From the NCBI RefSeq assembly GCF_022200785.1, contig NZ_CP087585.1:2728001-2792000 (forward strand): a stretch of DNA of 64,000 bases. The letters run 5' to 3'. Source of the DNA: Pedobacter mucosus (GTDB lineage: Bacteria; Bacteroidota; Bacteroidia; Sphingobacteriales; Sphingobacteriaceae). Every line of letters starts with the position of its first letter. Within the stretch, counting starts at the first letter, position 1. This document shows positions 1 to 11,632 of the stretch, one piece after another. Under the pieces are notes generated by a model that saw only the letters and a list, made by a program, of their open reading frames with translations, did no database searches and had not been told where the DNA came from. The translations under genes were made by a program, and so were the position numbers.

Positions 1-260
1 TTTACATTTTCGGAAATATTCGAGCCTGCTTGTTGAAAAACAGATTTAAAAAGTAAAGGATTAACGCCTGCTGAAACGGAATTTTTTTCTAAAAAAGAAA
101 CAGCTCCTGGGTTATAAAATATAGAAGCTTCATCTAAAGCAAGTGCAGAGCCAGCACCAGCCATACCAATTTGTTTCTGACCCTGTAAATTAACTTGAAA
201 ACCCTGCCCCAAAACCCAAAAAGGGACTGAAAGTAATATGCTTAATAAAATTTTTTTCAT
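1..260 (-). CDS. FadL/OMPP1/TodX-family outer-membrane transporter, N-terminal part (runs off the left edge)
   Basis: Only the first 86 codons are present, read leftwards from an ATG at 260. A signal peptide of about 18 residues (hydrophobic LLSILLSVPFWVLG) is followed by GFQVNLQGQKQIGMAGAG and then an ALDEASIFYNPGAVSFL segment. This start, Gln-rich then Gly-Met-Ala-Gly-Ala-Gly then Tyr-Asn-Pro-Gly, is typical of Bacteroidota members of the FadL/TodX family: beta-barrel channels that take up hydrophobic compounds across the outer membrane. The substrate cannot be read from this fragment. The gap to the next gene (261-337) holds a short A+T-rich dyad (283-292 with 311-320). Confidence 0.8.
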   Translation of the reverse strand, partial: MKKILLSILLSVPFWVLGQGFQVNLQGQKQIGMAGAGSALALDEASIFYNPGAVSFLEKNSVSAGVNPLLFKSVFQQAGSNISENV

Positions 261-337
261 TCTTATATATGGTTATACGACAAATATATACTATGCTAAC
301 ATAGCAAACAAGTATATATTCTGATTTATTTTAAGCC

Positions 338-649
338 TTATGCTTGAGCTGTGGGCCCACCAAAACCCATTGGAAATGAAGATTCTTGTTGAGTCTTTAT
401 TCTACCATTAATATCTTCAAACTTTTGTATGTTATCTTCTAAAGCCGTTAATAATCTTTTTGCATGCTCCGGTGTTAATATAATTCTCGATTTTACTTTT
501 GCTTTTGGCAAACCTGGCATAACTCGTATAAAATCTAGAACAAACTCAGTATTTGAGTGTGTTATAATTGCAAGGTTAGAGAATATTCCTTCAGCAATTT
601 CTTCTGATAATTCTATATTTAGCTGGTTTTCATTTTGTTGCTCTTCCAT
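338..649 (-). CDS. DUF3467 family protein
   Basis: A 103-residue acidic protein with the DUF3467 pattern: SNLAIITHSNTEFVLDF, then VKSRIILTPEHAKRLL, then a helix ending in an NI..FE segment. The family is widespread in bacteria and small; its biochemical role is not established. A longer frame starts at 679, but I chose the ATG at 649 because the extra ten residues are hydrophobic and overlap the upstream terminator hairpin (656-688), whereas MEEQQNENQ is a usual start for the family. It lies downstream of the rpoC block, apparently as a separate transcript. Confidence 0.8.
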   Translation of the reverse strand: MEEQQNENQLNIELSEEIAEGIFSNLAIITHSNTEFVLDFIRVMPGLPKAKVKSRIILTPEHAKRLLTALEDNIQKFEDINGRIKTQQESSFPMGFGGPTAQA

Positions 650-655
650 AGATAC

Positions 656-688
656 AAAAATAAAAAATTCCGCTACCAAATAGCGGAA
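656..688 (-). terminator. Rho-independent terminator after the small coiled-coil gene
   Basis: Perfect 8-bp stem (TTCCGCTA at 68-75 of this line, i.e. 668-675, with TAGCGGAA at 681-688) and a five-base loop. On the minus strand it is followed by a T-rich tract (656-667). It closes the transcript of the gene at 729-1004. Confidence 0.75.
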
Positions 689-728
689 ATACAGTAAAAT
701 GTCATAAATAAATATGTTGTTTGTATTT

Positions 729-1004
729 CTATTTTATCATAAAATTTATAATTCCAATTACCGAACCAACAATTGCTAAAAATTGTATTAACCCTACTAT
801 ATAAATGGATTTTGAAAGGTCAGATTTTATCTGAAGTATATATTCTTTAGTATTTCCGATATCTTCTTTTGTTGCTAAAATTTCTCTTTTATTCTCAAAT
901 TCTACCCTCACCTCTTCCTTTACAAAAGAAATCAAGTCCTCAGCTTCTTGTCCTCCAAGCTTCGCTTTTAAAATTTTAAATAACTGAATTTCAGTAACAC
1001 TCAT
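729..1004 (-). CDS. Small coiled-coil membrane-anchored protein of unknown function
   Basis: About 91 residues from the preferred ATG at 1004 (MSVTEIQLFKIL). A charged helical region rich in Glu and Lys, including a KREILATKEDIG segment, is followed by a C-terminal hydrophobic helix of about 20 residues ending in NFMIK. This layout, a coiled coil then one membrane segment, resembles the DUF1640/CCDC90-like group, but I would not assign a function. A longer in-frame start at 1046 was rejected because it lies inside the T-tract of the rpoC terminator. The gene has its own terminator at 656-688. Confidence 0.6.
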   Translation of the reverse strand: MSVTEIQLFKILKAKLGGQEAEDLISFVKEEVRVEFENKREILATKEDIGNTKEYILQIKSDLSKSIYIVGLIQFLAIVGSVIGIINFMIK

Positions 1005-1042
1005 TTTAATAGTTTTATTTAAATCTACAAAATCTATTCCAA

Positions 1043-1074
1043 ACAAAAAAGTCCTCCACGTTCGTGAAGGACTT
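1043..1074 (-). terminator. Terminator of the rpoBC transcript
   Basis: Stem AAGTCCTCCAC (1049-1059) with GTGAAGGACTT (1064-1074), one mismatch and a GTTC loop. On the minus strand it is followed by six T residues. It lies 20 bp past the rpoC stop codon and ends the long secE-to-rpoC transcription unit. Confidence 0.85.
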
Positions 1075-1094
1075 AATCAAAATGTATTTAAATC

Positions 1095-4000
1095 TTATGC
1101 TTCTACTTCTTCTTGTTTCGAGGCCAATAATTTATCGTATTCTTCTTGAGAACCAACAATGATTCTTTCGTAACCACGTACACCAGTTCCTGAAGGAATT
1201 AAGTGACCAACAATTACGTTTTCTTTCAAGCCTAACATGTTATCGCGTTTACCTGCAATAGCTGCCTCATTTAATACTTTCGTAGTTTCCTGGAACGAAG
1301 CCGCAGAAATGAACGATTTAGTACCTAATGATGCACGAGTAATACCTTGTAAGATAGAACTTGCTGTTGCTGGTCTTGCATCTCTAACCGTAATCTGTTT
1401 CAAATCTTTACGTTTCAATTGAGAATTCTCATCTCTTAATCTACGCAATGAAACGATCTGACCTGGTTTGAAATCTGGAGAATCACCTGCATCTTCAACA
1501 ACTTTCTTGTCGTACATGTCATCATTCTCATCTGCAAAATCCCAACGATCTACTGCATTATTTTCTAAGAAAATAGTATCACCTGGATCTTCAATGTGAA
1601 CTTTTTGCATCATCTGGTGAACAATTACCTCGAAGTGTTTATCGTTAATTTTTACACCTTGCAAACGGTAAACTTCTTGAATACCATTAACTAAGTATTC
1701 TTGAACCGCTGCTGGGCCTTTAATTGATAAGATATCCGCAGGAGAAATTGATCCATCTGATAAAGGCATACCAGCTTTAACAAAATCATTATCCTGAACA
1801 AGGATGTGTTTCGATAAAGGAACTAGATATTTTTTAACTTCCCCATCTTTAGATTCTATAGTCATCTCACGATTACCACGTTTAACACCACCTAAAGTTA
1901 CTACACCATCAATCTCAGTTACTACAGCCGGGTTAGATGGATTCCGTGCTTCGAATAATTCCGTTACACGTGGTAAACCACCTGTAATATCTCGTGTTTT
2001 ACCAGTTGCACGTGGTATTTTAGCGATAATTTGTCCAGTTTGGATTGATTCGCCTTGATCAACAGAAACGTGAGCACCTACCGGGATGTTATATCCTTTG
2101 ATAAATTCACCTTTTTTGTCAACGATTTGAACCGATGGATTTTTAGTTTTATCACGTGTGTCGATAATAACTTTTTCACGGTGACCAGTTTGCTCATCAG
2201 ACTCTTCACGGAAAGTTACACCTTCGATAATTGCATCAAATTGAACTTTACCAGCGAATTCTGAAAGGATAACCGCGTTGTACGGATCCCAAGAACAGAT
2301 CTTATCACCTTTACTTAATTTATCACCTTCTTTTACGAATAAGAATGCACCATAAGGAATATTATTGGTTACAATAATACGTCCTGTACCCGGCTCAACA
2401 ATTTTGAACTCACCTGAACGGCCTAATACAATTTGTACAATTCCATCTTCGGTTTTTGTATCAACTGTACGAATGTTTTCGAATTCGATAACACCATCAA
2501 ACTTAGCCATGATGTTTGATTCTGCAGCAATGTTTGATGCAGTACCACCCACGTGGAAAGTACGAAGCGTTAACTGTGTACCCGGCTCACCGATTGACTG
2601 TGCAGCGATTACACCAACAGCCTCTCCTCTTTGAACACGTTTACCAGATGCCAAGTTACGACCATAACATAATGCACAAACACCACGTTTAGCCTCGCAA
2701 GTTAATACAGAACGAATTTCAATACCTTCTAAAGGCGATTCTTCGATCAACTTAGCAACATCTTCATTAATATCCTGACCAGCACTTACCAATAATGAAT
2801 TATCCAAAGGATTATAAACATCATGTAATGAAGTACGACCTAAAATTCTATCGTATAATGGTTCAACGATATCTTCATTGTCTTTCAATGCAGTTGTGTA
2901 CATACCTCTTAAAGTACCACAATCTGGATCGTTTACAATCATATCCTGAGCAACATCATGCAAACGACGAGTTAAGTAACCAGCATCAGCTGTTTTTAAT
3001 GCCGTATCCGCCAAACCTTTACGAGCACCGTGAGTAGAGATAAAGTACTCTAATACCGATAAGCCTTCTTTAAAGTTTGATAAAATTGGATTTTCAATAA
3101 TATCACCACCTGAACCAGATTTCTGAGGTTTCGCCATCAATCCACGCATTCCGCAAAGCTGACGAATCTGCTCTTTCGAACCACGTGCACCAGAATCAAG
3201 CATCATGTAAACTGAGTTAAAACCTTGGTTATCCGAAGATAATTGAGTCATAACAAAAGTAGTTAACCTGTTGTTGATACGGGTCCAGATATCGATAATT
3301 TGATTGTAACGTTCGTTGTTGGTAATGAAACCCATGTTATAGTTGTTTCTTACCTCTTCAACTTCAGCAGCTGCTTGTTCCAATAAAGTATGTTTTTCAA
3401 CTGGGATGTTAACATCTTGCAAGTTGAAAGATAAACCTCCTTGGAAAGCCATGCGGAAACCTAATTCTTTGATATCATCTAAGAAATGAGATGCACGAGC
3501 CATACCAGTCATTTTTACTACTTCACCGATAATATCTCTTAACGATTTTTTAGTTAATAACTCATTGATATAACCAACTTCTGCTGGAACTAATTGATTA
3601 AATAACACTCTACCTACCGTAGTTTCTGTTAATTTATTAACCAATGAGCCATCATTCTGCTTCACATTTACCCTTACTTTGATAAATGCATGCAAATCTA
3701 ATTCTTTCTCATTGTAAGCAATAATAACTTCTTCCGGTGAATAGAAATTTGAATCTTGTCCTTTTACAACACGACTATCATCTGTTCTACGGCCTTTAGT
3801 AATATAATAAAGACCCAAAACCATATCCTGAGATGGTACCGTAATTGGTGTACCATTTGCAGGGTTTAAGATATTGTGTGCTGCCAACATTAAAACTTGG
3901 GCTTCCAAAATTGCTGCATTACCTAATGGTAAATGCACAGCCATCTGGTCACCATCAAAATCGGCGTTGAACGCAGTACAAACTAATGGGTGTAATTGGA

Positions 4001-5381
4001 TAGCTTTTCCTTCAATTAATTTTGGTTGAAAAGCTTGAATACCTAATCTGTGTAAGGTTGGAGCACGGTTTAATAATACCGGGTGACCTTTCAATACGTT
4101 TTCTAAGATATCCCAAACTAATGGATCTTTTCTATCAACGATTTTCTTAGCAGATTTAACTGTTTTCACCACACCACGTTCAATCATCTTACGAATAATG
4201 AATGGTTTGTAAAGCTCAGCAGCCATATCTTTAGGAATACCACACTCGTGTAATTTAAGGCTAGGCCCTACAACAATTACTGAACGAGCTGAATAATCCA
4301 CACGTTTACCTAATAAATTCTGACGGAAACGACCTTGTTTACCTTTCAAAATATCTGAAAGTGATTTCAAAGCACGATTACCCTCAGTTTTAACCGCGTT
4401 AACTTTACGTGAGTTATCAAATAACGAATCTACAGCTTCCTGTAACATACGTTTTTCGTTACGTAAAATCACCTCTGGTGCTTTAATCTCGATCAAACGT
4501 TTTAAACGGTTATTACGGATAATTACACGACGGTATAAATCATTTAAATCTGAAGTAGCAAAACGACCACCTTCTAATGGAACTAACGGGCGTAATTCTG
4601 GGGGAATCACCGGAACAATTTTGATAATCATCCATTCAGGGCGATTTTCAATACGTGTGTTAGCACCACGGAAAGCTTCAACAACTTGAAGACGTTTTAA
4701 AGCCTCATTTTTACGTTGTTGAGAAGTTTCGTTAGCAGCTTGGTGACGTAAATCGTAAGATAAAGTATCTAAATTAATACGTCTCAAAAGATCTTCTAAA
4801 GCTTCAGCACCCATTTTGGCGATGAATTTATTAGGATCTTTATCATCTAAATACTGATTTTCTTTAGGTAATTTATCTAAGATATCTAAGTATTCTTCTT
4901 CCGTTAAGAAGTCCATATACTTAATGCCATCCTCTTCCATTAAACCGGATTGGATAACAACGTAACGCTCGTAATAAATAATTAAATCTAATTTTTTAGT
5001 AGGCAAACCTAATAAATAACCGATTTTATTTGGTAAAGAACGGAAATACCAGATATGAGCAACAGGAACCACCAAAGCGATGTGCCCCATACGTTCTCTA
5101 CGTACTTTCTTTTCTGTTACTTCAACACCACAACGATCGCAAACAATACCTTTATAACGGATACGTTTGTACTTACCGCAATGACATTCGTAATCTTTTA
5201 CCGGACCAAAAATACGCTCACAGAACAAACCATCACGTTCAGGTTTGTAAGTACGGTAGTTAATGGTTTCTGGTTTCAACACCTCACCGCTAGAGCGTTC
5301 CAAAATAATTTCTGGAGACGATAAGCTAATCGTGATTGATGTGAAATTGCTTTTTAATTTATTATCCTTTTTGTAAGACAT
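1095..5381 (-). CDS. rpoC: DNA-directed RNA polymerase subunit beta'
   Basis: This 1428-residue protein is the catalytic clamp subunit of RNA polymerase. The N-terminal zinc site is visible as C66, C68, C81 and C84. The absolutely conserved NADFDGDQM motif at residues 472-480 supplies the three Mg-binding aspartates D474, D476 and D478. The bridge and trigger helix region ([17 protein letters not shown]) and the second zinc site ([13 protein letters not shown]) are intact. The length matches Bacteroidota RpoC. It is preceded by rpoB with a 77-bp gap carrying a dyad and is followed by a strong terminator. The ORFs antisense to it are shadows. Confidence 0.99.
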   Translation of the reverse strand: MSYKKDNKLKSNFTSITISLSSPEIILERSSGEVLKPETINYRTYKPERDGLFCERIFGPVKDYECHCGKYKRIRYKGIVCDRCGVEVTEKKVRRERMGHIALVVPVAHIWYFRSLPNKIGYLLGLPTKKLDLIIYYERYVVIQSGLMEEDGIKYMDFLTEEEYLDILDKLPKENQYLDDKDPNKFIAKMGAEALEDLLRRINLDTLSYDLRHQAANETSQQRKNEALKRLQVVEAFRGANTRIENRPEWMIIKIVPVIPPELRPLVPLEGGRFATSDLNDLYRRVIIRNNRLKRLIEIKAPEVILRNEKRMLQEAVDSLFDNSRKVNAVKTEGNRALKSLSDILKGKQGRFRQNLLGKRVDYSARSVIVVGPSLKLHECGIPKDMAAELYKPFIIRKMIERGVVKTVKSAKKIVDRKDPLVWDILENVLKGHPVLLNRAPTLHRLGIQAFQPKLIEGKAIQLHPLVCTAFNADFDGDQMAVHLPLGNAAILEAQVLMLAAHNILNPANGTPITVPSQDMVLGLYYITKGRRTDDSRVVKGQDSNFYSPEEVIIAYNEKELDLHAFIKVRVNVKQNDGSLVNKLTETTVGRVLFNQLVPAEVGYINELLTKKSLRDIIGEVVKMTGMARASHFLDDIKELGFRMAFQGGLSFNLQDVNIPVEKHTLLEQAAAEVEEVRNNYNMGFITNNERYNQIIDIWTRINNRLTTFVMTQLSSDNQGFNSVYMMLDSGARGSKEQIRQLCGMRGLMAKPQKSGSGGDIIENPILSNFKEGLSVLEYFISTHGARKGLADTALKTADAGYLTRRLHDVAQDMIVNDPDCGTLRGMYTTALKDNEDIVEPLYDRILGRTSLHDVYNPLDNSLLVSAGQDINEDVAKLIEESPLEGIEIRSVLTCEAKRGVCALCYGRNLASGKRVQRGEAVGVIAAQSIGEPGTQLTLRTFHVGGTASNIAAESNIMAKFDGVIEFENIRTVDTKTEDGIVQIVLGRSGEFKIVEPGTGRIIVTNNIPYGAFLFVKEGDKLSKGDKICSWDPYNAVILSEFAGKVQFDAIIEGVTFREESDEQTGHREKVIIDTRDKTKNPSVQIVDKKGEFIKGYNIPVGAHVSVDQGESIQTGQIIAKIPRATGKTRDITGGLPRVTELFEARNPSNPAVVTEIDGVVTLGGVKRGNREMTIESKDGEVKKYLVPLSKHILVQDNDFVKAGMPLSDGSISPADILSIKGPAAVQEYLVNGIQEVYRLQGVKINDKHFEVIVHQMMQKVHIEDPGDTIFLENNAVDRWDFADENDDMYDKKVVEDAGDSPDFKPGQIVSLRRLRDENSQLKRKDLKQITVRDARPATASSILQGITRASLGTKSFISAASFQETTKVLNEAAIAGKRDNMLGLKENVIVGHLIPSGTGVRGYERIIVGSQEEYDKLLASKQEEVEA

Positions 5382-5414
5382 ATCTCTTTCTTAAGTTTTA
5401 AGTTTTAAGTTTTT

Positions 5415-5445
5415 ACGTGATAAGTTAACTTATAACTTACCACGT
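5415..5445. repeat. Inverted repeat in the rpoB-rpoC spacer
   Basis: ACGTGATAAGTT (5415-5426) pairs with AACTTACCACGT (5434-5445) with one mismatch. Nested in it is a perfect 14-bp palindrome (5420-5433). The flanks hold short tandem TTTTAAG words (about 5393-5412). No T-tract follows, so it is not an obvious terminator. It could be an mRNA processing or stability hairpin; this is inference. Confidence 0.6.
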
Positions 5446-5458
5446 ATTACTTATAACT

Positions 5459-8400
5459 TTAGTCTAACGTAATATCTAAACCTAAACCGCGTAACTCATG
5501 TACCAATACATTAAACGATTCTGGTACACCTGGAGTTGGTAAGTTTTCACCTTTAACAATGGCTTCGTAAGTTTTGGCTCTACCAATAACATCATCCGAT
5601 TTAACGGTTAATATTTCTTGTAGAATATTAGCTGCACCGAATGCCTCTAATGCCCAAACTTCCATCTCACCAAAACGCTGACCACCAAATTGAGCTTTAC
5701 CACCCAATGGTTGTTGCGTAATTAATGAATATGGTCCGATTGAACGGGCGTGCATCTTATCATCAACCATGTGACCTAATTTCAACATGTAGATAATACC
5801 TACAGTTGTAGTCTGATCGAAACGCTCACCTGTTAAACCGTTGTATAAGTAGGTTTTTCCTGAAGCAGGAACTCCCGCTTTAGCAATCCATTCTTCCACT
5901 TCAGCATGAGTAGCACCATCAAAAATAGGAGTCGCAAATTTAACGCCTAATTCTTGTCCTGCCCAAGCCAAAATAGTTTCATAGATCTGACCAAGGTTCA
6001 TACGTGAAGGTACACCCAATGGGTTCAACACAATATCAACTGGGCTACCATCTGCTAAGAAAGGCATATCTTCATCACGTACAATACGTGCAACAATACC
6101 TTTATTACCGTGGCGACCTGCCATTTTATCACCTACTTTTAACTTACGTTTTTTAGCAACATAAACTTTTGCCATTTGTACGATTCCTGAAGGAAGCTCA
6201 TCACCTACACTGATCGCGAATTTATCACGTTTGTAAGATCCAAGTTCTTCGTTCACACGGATACCGTAGTTATGAAGCAATAATTTAATCATCTCGTTTT
6301 TGTCATCATCAGTAGTCCATTTGTTAGGACTAATATGAGCAAATTCAAGATCTGCTAAAATTTTCTGAGTAAATTTAGCGCCTTTAGCAACCAATAATTC
6401 TTTGTAGATATTAAATACACCCTGAGATGTTTTTCCATTTACAATGGTGAATAATTTGTCAACTAATTCTGCTTTTAATTTCTCAGTGATATTAGTATAT
6501 CCTTTGTCTAATTTCTCAATTGCTGATTTTTCTTCAGCTTTTGTAGTTTTCTTAGCACGGCTGAATAATTTAGTATCAATTACCACACCTTGGATTGAAG
6601 GAGGAGTTTTTAAAGACGCATCTTTAACATCACCTGCTTTATCACCAAAAATTGCACGTAGTAATTTCTCTTCCGGTGAAGGATCAGATTCTCCTTTTGG
6701 AGTGATCTTACCAATTAAAATATCACCTTCTTTTACATCAGCACCAACACGGATAATACCATTTTCATCTAAATCTTTAGTCGCTTCTTCAGAAACGTTA
6801 GGGATATCTGGTGTTAATTCCTCTTCTCCACGTTTTGTATCACGTACTTCTAATTCAAATTCTTCAATATGTAATGAAGTGAAAATATCATCACGAACAA
6901 TACGTTCGTTAATAACAATTGCATCCTCAAAGTTGAAACCTTGCCAAGGCATAAATGCCACTTTCAAGTTTCTACCCAATGCTAATTCACCATTTTGAGT
7001 TGCATAACCCTCACAAAGCACTTGTCCTTTAGTAACTTTCTGACCTTTTCTTACGATAGGTTTTAAGTTGATACAAGTATTCTGATTGGTTTTTTTGAAC
7101 TTAATTAAACGGTAAGTTTTGCTATCACCTTCAAATGAAACTAAACGATCATCTTCGTTACGTTCGTATTTAATAGTGATTTCGTTAGCATCTACATATT
7201 CAACAACACCGTTACCTTCAGCATTGATCAAAGTTCTTGAATCACGAGCAACGCGACCTTCTAAACCTGTACCAACGATTGGGGCTTCTGGACGTAATAA
7301 TGGAACTGCCTGACGTTGCATGTTCGATCCCATCAACGCTCTATTCGCATCATCATGTTCTAAGAACGGAATCAACGAAGCAGCAATTGAAGTAATCTGA
7401 TTAGGTGCAACATCCATTAAGTCTAATTTCTCAGGCTCAATAATTGGAAAGTCACCCTCATAACGAGCTTTAACACGAGCAGTTGTAAAGTTACCTTGAT
7501 CATCATATTCTGCATTAGCCTGAGCGATGGTTTTTCCATCTTCATCTTCTGCAGATAAATAAATAACGTCTGAATCTACTACTACTTTACCATCTTCAAC
7601 ACGTTTGTATGGTGTTTCAATGAAACCTAGACTATTGATTTTTGCATGCACACAAAGTGATGAAATTAAACCAATGTTCGGTCCCTCTGGAGTTTCAATG
7701 GTACATAAACGACCATAGTGAGTATAGTGAACATCACGAACCTCGAAACCTGCACGCTCACGAGATAAACCACCTGGGCCTAAGGCTGACAAACGACGCT
7801 TGTGCGTAATTTCTGCCAGAGGATTAGTTTGATCCATAAACTGTGAAAGTTGGTTGGTACCAAAGAATGAATTAATTACCGACGATAAAGTACGGGCATT
7901 AATTAAATCTGTTGGTGTGAAAACCTCATTATCACGAATATTCATACGCTCACGGATTGTTCTGGCCATACGAGCCAAACCAACACCAAATTGTGCGTAC
8001 AATTGCTCACCTACCGTACGTACACGACGGTTAGACAAGTGATCGATATCATCTACTTCTTCTTTTGAGTTGATCAATTTGATCAAGTATTTAACAATTG
8101 CAATAATATCTGCCTTTGTTAAAACCTTAACCTCATCAGGGGTATTCATTTTCAATTTACGGTTAATGCGGTAACGACCAACATCACCTAAATCGTAACG
8201 TTTATCCGAGAAGAACAAACGATCAATGATACCACGAGCTGTTTCCTCATCAGGTGGTTCTGCGTTACGCAAAGCACGATAGATGTTTTCTACAGCCTCT
8301 TTTTCTGAGTTTGATGTATCTTTTTGTAATGTATTATATATAATGGTATAATCAGCCTGACTTGCGCCATCTTCTTTCGAAAGGATGATGCTTTTTACGC

Positions 8401-9262
8401 CTGCCTCGATAACCATATCAATGTGTTCGTCTTCTAAAACGGTTTCTCTTTCAAGAATCACTTCATTACGGTCGATAGAAACTACTTCACCTGTATCTTC
8501 ATCTACAAAATCTTCAACCCATTTCTTCAATACTCTTGCCGCCAGTTTACGACCGATGTATTTCTTCAAACCTGATTTACTAACTTTTACTTCGTCAGCA
8601 AGATCAAAAAGTTCTAAGATATCTTTATCAGAATCGTAACCGATAGCACGTAATAAAGTGGTAACCGGGAATTTTTTCTTACGATCGATGTAAGCATACA
8701 TTACGTTATTAACGTCTGTAGCAAACTCAATCCATGAACCTTTGAAAGGAATAACACGAGCAGAATACAATTTGGTTCCGTTGGTGTGACGGCTTTGGCC
8801 GAAAAACACACCTGGAGAACGGTGTAATTGCGAAACGATAACACGTTCTGCACCGTTGATTACAAACGTACCTTTTGGTGTCATATACGGGATAGTACCT
8901 AAATACACATCCTGAATAATCGTTTCAAAATCTTCATGTTCAACATCGTTACAAGAAAGCTTAAGCTTTGCTTTTAATGGAACATTGTAGGTTAATCCAC
9001 GCTCAATACACTCGTGTATATCATAACGTGGCGGATCAACAAAATAATCAAGAAATTCTAAAACGAAGATATTTCTTGAATCTGTTATTGGAAAGTTTTC
9101 AGCAAACACTTTAAACAAACCTTCGCTAGAGCGATCGTCTGATGTAGTATCTATCTGGAAAAATTCTCTGAATGATTGCAATTGCACATCCAGAAAATCC
9201 GGATAGTCTATAATGTGCTTACTAGTTGCAAAATTTACTCTTTGTTCGACTGTCTTTGCCAA
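5459..9262 (-). CDS. rpoB: DNA-directed RNA polymerase subunit beta
   Basis: This 1267-residue subunit forms the active-centre channel of RNA polymerase. The rifampicin pocket (about residues 465-510) reads [14 protein letters not shown] then [14 protein letters not shown]. It has the sensitive-type residues at the positions matching E. coli D516, H526 and S531, so the sequence gives no sign of rifampicin resistance. The C-terminal [19 protein letters not shown] segment that contacts beta' is intact. An acidic, lysine-rich insertion in the second half is usual for Bacteroidota. It sits between rplL and rpoC in the standard order. Confidence 0.99.
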   Translation of the reverse strand: MAKTVEQRVNFATSKHIIDYPDFLDVQLQSFREFFQIDTTSDDRSSEGLFKVFAENFPITDSRNIFVLEFLDYFVDPPRYDIHECIERGLTYNVPLKAKLKLSCNDVEHEDFETIIQDVYLGTIPYMTPKGTFVINGAERVIVSQLHRSPGVFFGQSRHTNGTKLYSARVIPFKGSWIEFATDVNNVMYAYIDRKKKFPVTTLLRAIGYDSDKDILELFDLADEVKVSKSGLKKYIGRKLAARVLKKWVEDFVDEDTGEVVSIDRNEVILERETVLEDEHIDMVIEAGVKSIILSKEDGASQADYTIIYNTLQKDTSNSEKEAVENIYRALRNAEPPDEETARGIIDRLFFSDKRYDLGDVGRYRINRKLKMNTPDEVKVLTKADIIAIVKYLIKLINSKEEVDDIDHLSNRRVRTVGEQLYAQFGVGLARMARTIRERMNIRDNEVFTPTDLINARTLSSVINSFFGTNQLSQFMDQTNPLAEITHKRRLSALGPGGLSRERAGFEVRDVHYTHYGRLCTIETPEGPNIGLISSLCVHAKINSLGFIETPYKRVEDGKVVVDSDVIYLSAEDEDGKTIAQANAEYDDQGNFTTARVKARYEGDFPIIEPEKLDLMDVAPNQITSIAASLIPFLEHDDANRALMGSNMQRQAVPLLRPEAPIVGTGLEGRVARDSRTLINAEGNGVVEYVDANEITIKYERNEDDRLVSFEGDSKTYRLIKFKKTNQNTCINLKPIVRKGQKVTKGQVLCEGYATQNGELALGRNLKVAFMPWQGFNFEDAIVINERIVRDDIFTSLHIEEFELEVRDTKRGEEELTPDIPNVSEEATKDLDENGIIRVGADVKEGDILIGKITPKGESDPSPEEKLLRAIFGDKAGDVKDASLKTPPSIQGVVIDTKLFSRAKKTTKAEEKSAIEKLDKGYTNITEKLKAELVDKLFTIVNGKTSQGVFNIYKELLVAKGAKFTQKILADLEFAHISPNKWTTDDDKNEMIKLLLHNYGIRVNEELGSYKRDKFAISVGDELPSGIVQMAKVYVAKKRKLKVGDKMAGRHGNKGIVARIVRDEDMPFLADGSPVDIVLNPLGVPSRMNLGQIYETILAWAGQELGVKFATPIFDGATHAEVEEWIAKAGVPASGKTYLYNGLTGERFDQTTTVGIIYMLKLGHMVDDKMHARSIGPYSLITQQPLGGKAQFGGQRFGEMEVWALEAFGAANILQEILTVKSDDVIGRAKTYEAIVKGENLPTPGVPESFNVLVHELRGLGLDITLD

Positions 9263-9360
9263 TGGACTAAAAGATTTTAGTTTAAGAATAAACTATTTGT
9301 TTGGTTTTGGTTCAAGCATTCTCATCAACCAAGCAAAATGAGATGTTTATAAACAGGTAA

Positions 9361-9387
9361 AGACACCAACATTTTCAGTCAGTGTCT
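9361..9387 (-). terminator. Possible attenuator hairpin between rplL and rpoB
   Basis: AGACAC (9361-9366) pairs with GTGTCT (9382-9387) across a 15-base loop that can partly close further. A second palindrome (9396-9410, TTTAGCT-A-AGCTAAA) lies just after the rplL stop. E. coli has a known partial terminator at this junction. Here no U-tract follows, so attenuation is inferred from position and dyad only. Confidence 0.4.
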
Positions 9388-9419
9388 AATACATTTTTAG
9401 CTAAGCTAAATTAAGTTGA

Positions 9420-9797
9420 TTACTTAATTTCAACTACTGCTCCAGCTTCTTCTAATTGTTTTTTAAGAGCTTCTGCTTCGTCTTTAGAAACACCAGTTTT
9501 TAATTCTTTTGGTGCTCCGTCAACTAAGTCTTTAGCTTCTTTTAAACCTAGACCAGTTAAATCTTTAACCAATTTAACTACTGCTAATTTAGCGCCACCA
9601 GCTTCTTTTAAGATAACATCAAAAGCTGTTTTTTCTGCAGCAGCAGCAGGTGCATCACCACCAGCAGCAGGACCAGCAACTACAGCAGCAGCTGCAGGCT
9701 CGATACCATACTCGTCTTTTAAGATTTGAGCTAATTCGTTAACTTCTTTAACTGTTAAGTTTACTAATTGCTCAGCAAACGATTTTAAATCTGCCAT
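9420..9797 (-). CDS. rplL: 50S ribosomal protein bL12 (L7/L12)
   Basis: A 125-residue stalk protein of the large subunit that recruits translational GTPases. The N-terminal helical dimerisation region (about 1-35) is followed by an Ala/Gly/Pro-rich hinge (about 36-57) and the compact C-terminal domain containing [16 protein letters not shown], which binds elongation factors. It lies 63 bp after rplJ and upstream of rpoB. The length and domain order are normal for the family. Confidence 0.98.
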   Translation of the reverse strand: MADLKSFAEQLVNLTVKEVNELAQILKDEYGIEPAAAAVVAGPAAGGDAPAAAAEKTAFDVILKEAGGAKLAVVKLVKDLTGLGLKEAKDLVDGAPKELKTGVSKDEAEALKKQLEEAGAVVEIK

Positions 9798-9860
9798 TTT
9801 ATTAAGATTTTAAATTTTTACGTAAAATAATTTTGTTTAATTGCGAACTTAAGGTGTTCG

Positions 9861-10382
9861 TTAACCTTCTCTTTCTTGTAGAGTTTTAACAATTCCTGCA
9901 ATCTTGCCTCCGCTTGATTTAAGTGCAGATATAACATTCTTAGCTGGTGATTGTAATAATCCAATGATTTCTCCAACAAGCTCTTCTCTCGATTTTAAGC
10001 TTACTAAATTATTCAATTGGTCATCGCCAACATATACTGATGAATCTATAAATGCTGCTTTAAGCAATGGTTTATCAGATGTTCTTCTCAAAGCTTTAAT
10101 CAACTTAGCCGGAGCGTTTGCTGTTTTTGAGAATAATAATGATGATGAACCTTTAAGGGCTTCGTAGATCTCTGATGCGTCGCCATCTAAACCTTCAATC
10201 GCTTTGCGAATTAAAGAGTTTTTAGCAACCTTCATCACGATATCTCCTTCGAAACATTTGCGTCGGATGTTATTAACCTGCTCAACAGAAAGGCTAGAAA
10301 TATCAGCAATATAAAAATTGCCATACTCTTGCATTTGTCCTTGTAGTTCTGAAACTACTTCGTTTTTTTCTTCTCTGTTCAT
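9861..10382 (-). CDS. rplJ: 50S ribosomal protein uL10
   Basis: A 173-residue protein that anchors the L7/L12 stalk to 23S rRNA. The N-terminal RNA-binding domain carries the SSLSVEQVNNIRRKC-type segment and the KVAKNSLIRKAIEG motif. The C-terminal helix (INALKSSGGKIAGIVKTL-like region) is where L12 dimers dock. The gene starts only 2 bp after the rplA stop, so there is no room for the separate L10 leader seen in many other bacteria. Translational coupling with rplA is likely. Confidence 0.98.
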   Translation of the reverse strand: MNREEKNEVVSELQGQMQEYGNFYIADISSLSVEQVNNIRRKCFEGDIVMKVAKNSLIRKAIEGLDGDASEIYEALKGSSSLLFSKTANAPAKLIKALRRTSDKPLLKAAFIDSSVYVGDDQLNNLVSLKSREELVGEIIGLLQSPAKNVISALKSSGGKIAGIVKTLQEREG

Positions 10383-10384
10383 GA

Positions 10385-11083
10385 TTAAATCCCCGCTACT
10401 GATTTAGTTTCAATTGCAATACCAGGACTCATTGTAGAAGACACGTGAATGCTTTTAAAATAAGTTCCCTTTGCAGCAGATGGTTTTAATTTAGATATTA
10501 CAGAGATAATCTCCATAGCATTTTCATAAATTTTATCTGCTGAGAAAGATACTTTCCCTATTGAAGCGTGTATAATACCGCTTTTGTCTACTTTAAAATC
10601 AATTTTACCTGCTTTAACCTCTGTTACAGCTTTACCAACATCGTTAGTTACTGTTCCAGACTTTGGATTTGGCATTAAGTTCCTTGGACCTAAAACACGG
10701 CCTAATTTACCTACCTTAGCCATACAAGCTGGTGTTGTGATAATAATGTCTACATCGGTCCAACCAGCTTCAATTTTAGCCACATATTCGTCTAAACCTA
10801 CGAAATCTGCGCCTGCTGCTCTTGCTTCTTCTTCCTTATCAGGAGTTACTAAAGCTAAAACACGAATAGTTTTACCTGTTCCGTGTGGTAAAGTAGCAAT
10901 ACCACGTACCATTTGATTGGCTTTACGTGGATCTACACCTAAAGAAACATCAATATCAACTGATGCATCAAATTTAGTAGTAGTGATCTCTTTTACCAAA
11001 GCAGAGGCAGCCTGTAAAGTATAAGCCTTACCAGCTTCTATTTTAGCATGTGCCTTTTTTTGATTTTTAGTTAATTTCGCCAC
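10385..11083 (-). CDS. rplA: 50S ribosomal protein uL1
   Basis: A 232-residue protein of the mobile L1 stalk, which helps release deacylated tRNA from the E site. Conserved L1 landmarks are the [19 protein letters not shown] segment, the [16 protein letters not shown] motif and a C-terminal SSTMSPGI tail. In many bacteria L1 also represses its own operon; I cannot identify a repressor-binding site here. It lies 20 bp after rplK and 2 bp before rplJ. Confidence 0.98.
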   Translation of the reverse strand: MAKLTKNQKKAHAKIEAGKAYTLQAASALVKEITTTKFDASVDIDVSLGVDPRKANQMVRGIATLPHGTGKTIRVLALVTPDKEEEARAAGADFVGLDEYVAKIEAGWTDVDIIITTPACMAKVGKLGRVLGPRNLMPNPKSGTVTNDVGKAVTEVKAGKIDFKVDKSGIIHASIGKVSFSADKIYENAMEIISVISKLKPSAAKGTYFKSIHVSSTMSPGIAIETKSVAGI

Positions 11084-11103
11084 TGTTGTAAACTGTTTTT
11101 TAA

Positions 11104-11547
11104 TTAATTGTTCCAGGGTGCGTCACCAGAAACGGTGATTCCCATACTGCGTGCTGTTCCAGCAACCATACTCATTGCAGATTCGATTGTAAATGCATTT
11201 AAATCAGGCATTTTATCTTCAGCAATAACTTTAATTTGGTCCCAGGTCACCGACCCAACTTTCTTACGGTTAGGCTCAGCAGAACCACTCGTTAATTTAG
11301 TAGCATCTTTTAATTGGATAGCTACTGGAGGGGTTTTGATGATGAATTCGAATGACTTATCAGCATAAACAGTAATTACAACCGGCAATACTTTACCTGC
11401 TTTATCTTGGGTACGAGCGTTGTACTGTTTGCAAAACTCCATAATGTTAACACCTTTAGCACCTAAAGCAGGCCCTACTGGTGGCGATGGATTTGCAGCT
11501 CCGCCTTTGATCTGTAATTTGATCATTGCACTGACTTCTTTTGCCAT
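11104..11547 (-). CDS. rplK: 50S ribosomal protein uL11
   Basis: A 147-residue protein of the GTPase-associated centre. The N-terminal domain has the proline-rich [17 protein letters not shown] segment, the target area of thiopeptide antibiotics together with 23S rRNA. The C-terminal RNA-binding domain ends in a [14 protein letters not shown] segment. No SD sequence precedes the ATG, only A-rich sequence, as is usual for this phylum. It is separated from nusG by a 144-bp spacer with a hairpin. Confidence 0.98.
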   Translation of the reverse strand: MAKEVSAMIKLQIKGGAANPSPPVGPALGAKGVNIMEFCKQYNARTQDKAGKVLPVVITVYADKSFEFIIKTPPVAIQLKDATKLTSGSAEPNRKKVGSVTWDQIKVIAEDKMPDLNAFTIESAMSMVAGTARSMGITVSGDAPWNN

Positions 11548-11632
11548 TTTTGTGTTTTTTGTTTATTTAAAACTCAATGTTAAATATTGGAAGCATGTAA
11601 CATTTAATTCCTTCAATTCCTATAAAACTTAA

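Noticed and set aside
650..679. Earlier start for the DUF3467 gene
   Set aside because: It overlaps the upstream terminator hairpin and adds a hydrophobic stretch not typical of the family.
6444..6998. 184-codon frame antisense to rpoB
   Set aside because: It is a shadow of a strongly conserved gene on the other strand, with no start context, signal or domain of its own. The other long frames opposite rpoC, rpoB, SusC and pheT are of the same kind.
10383..10384. L10 leader regulating rplJ
   Set aside because: Only 2 bp separate rplA and rplJ, so there is no room for the leader.
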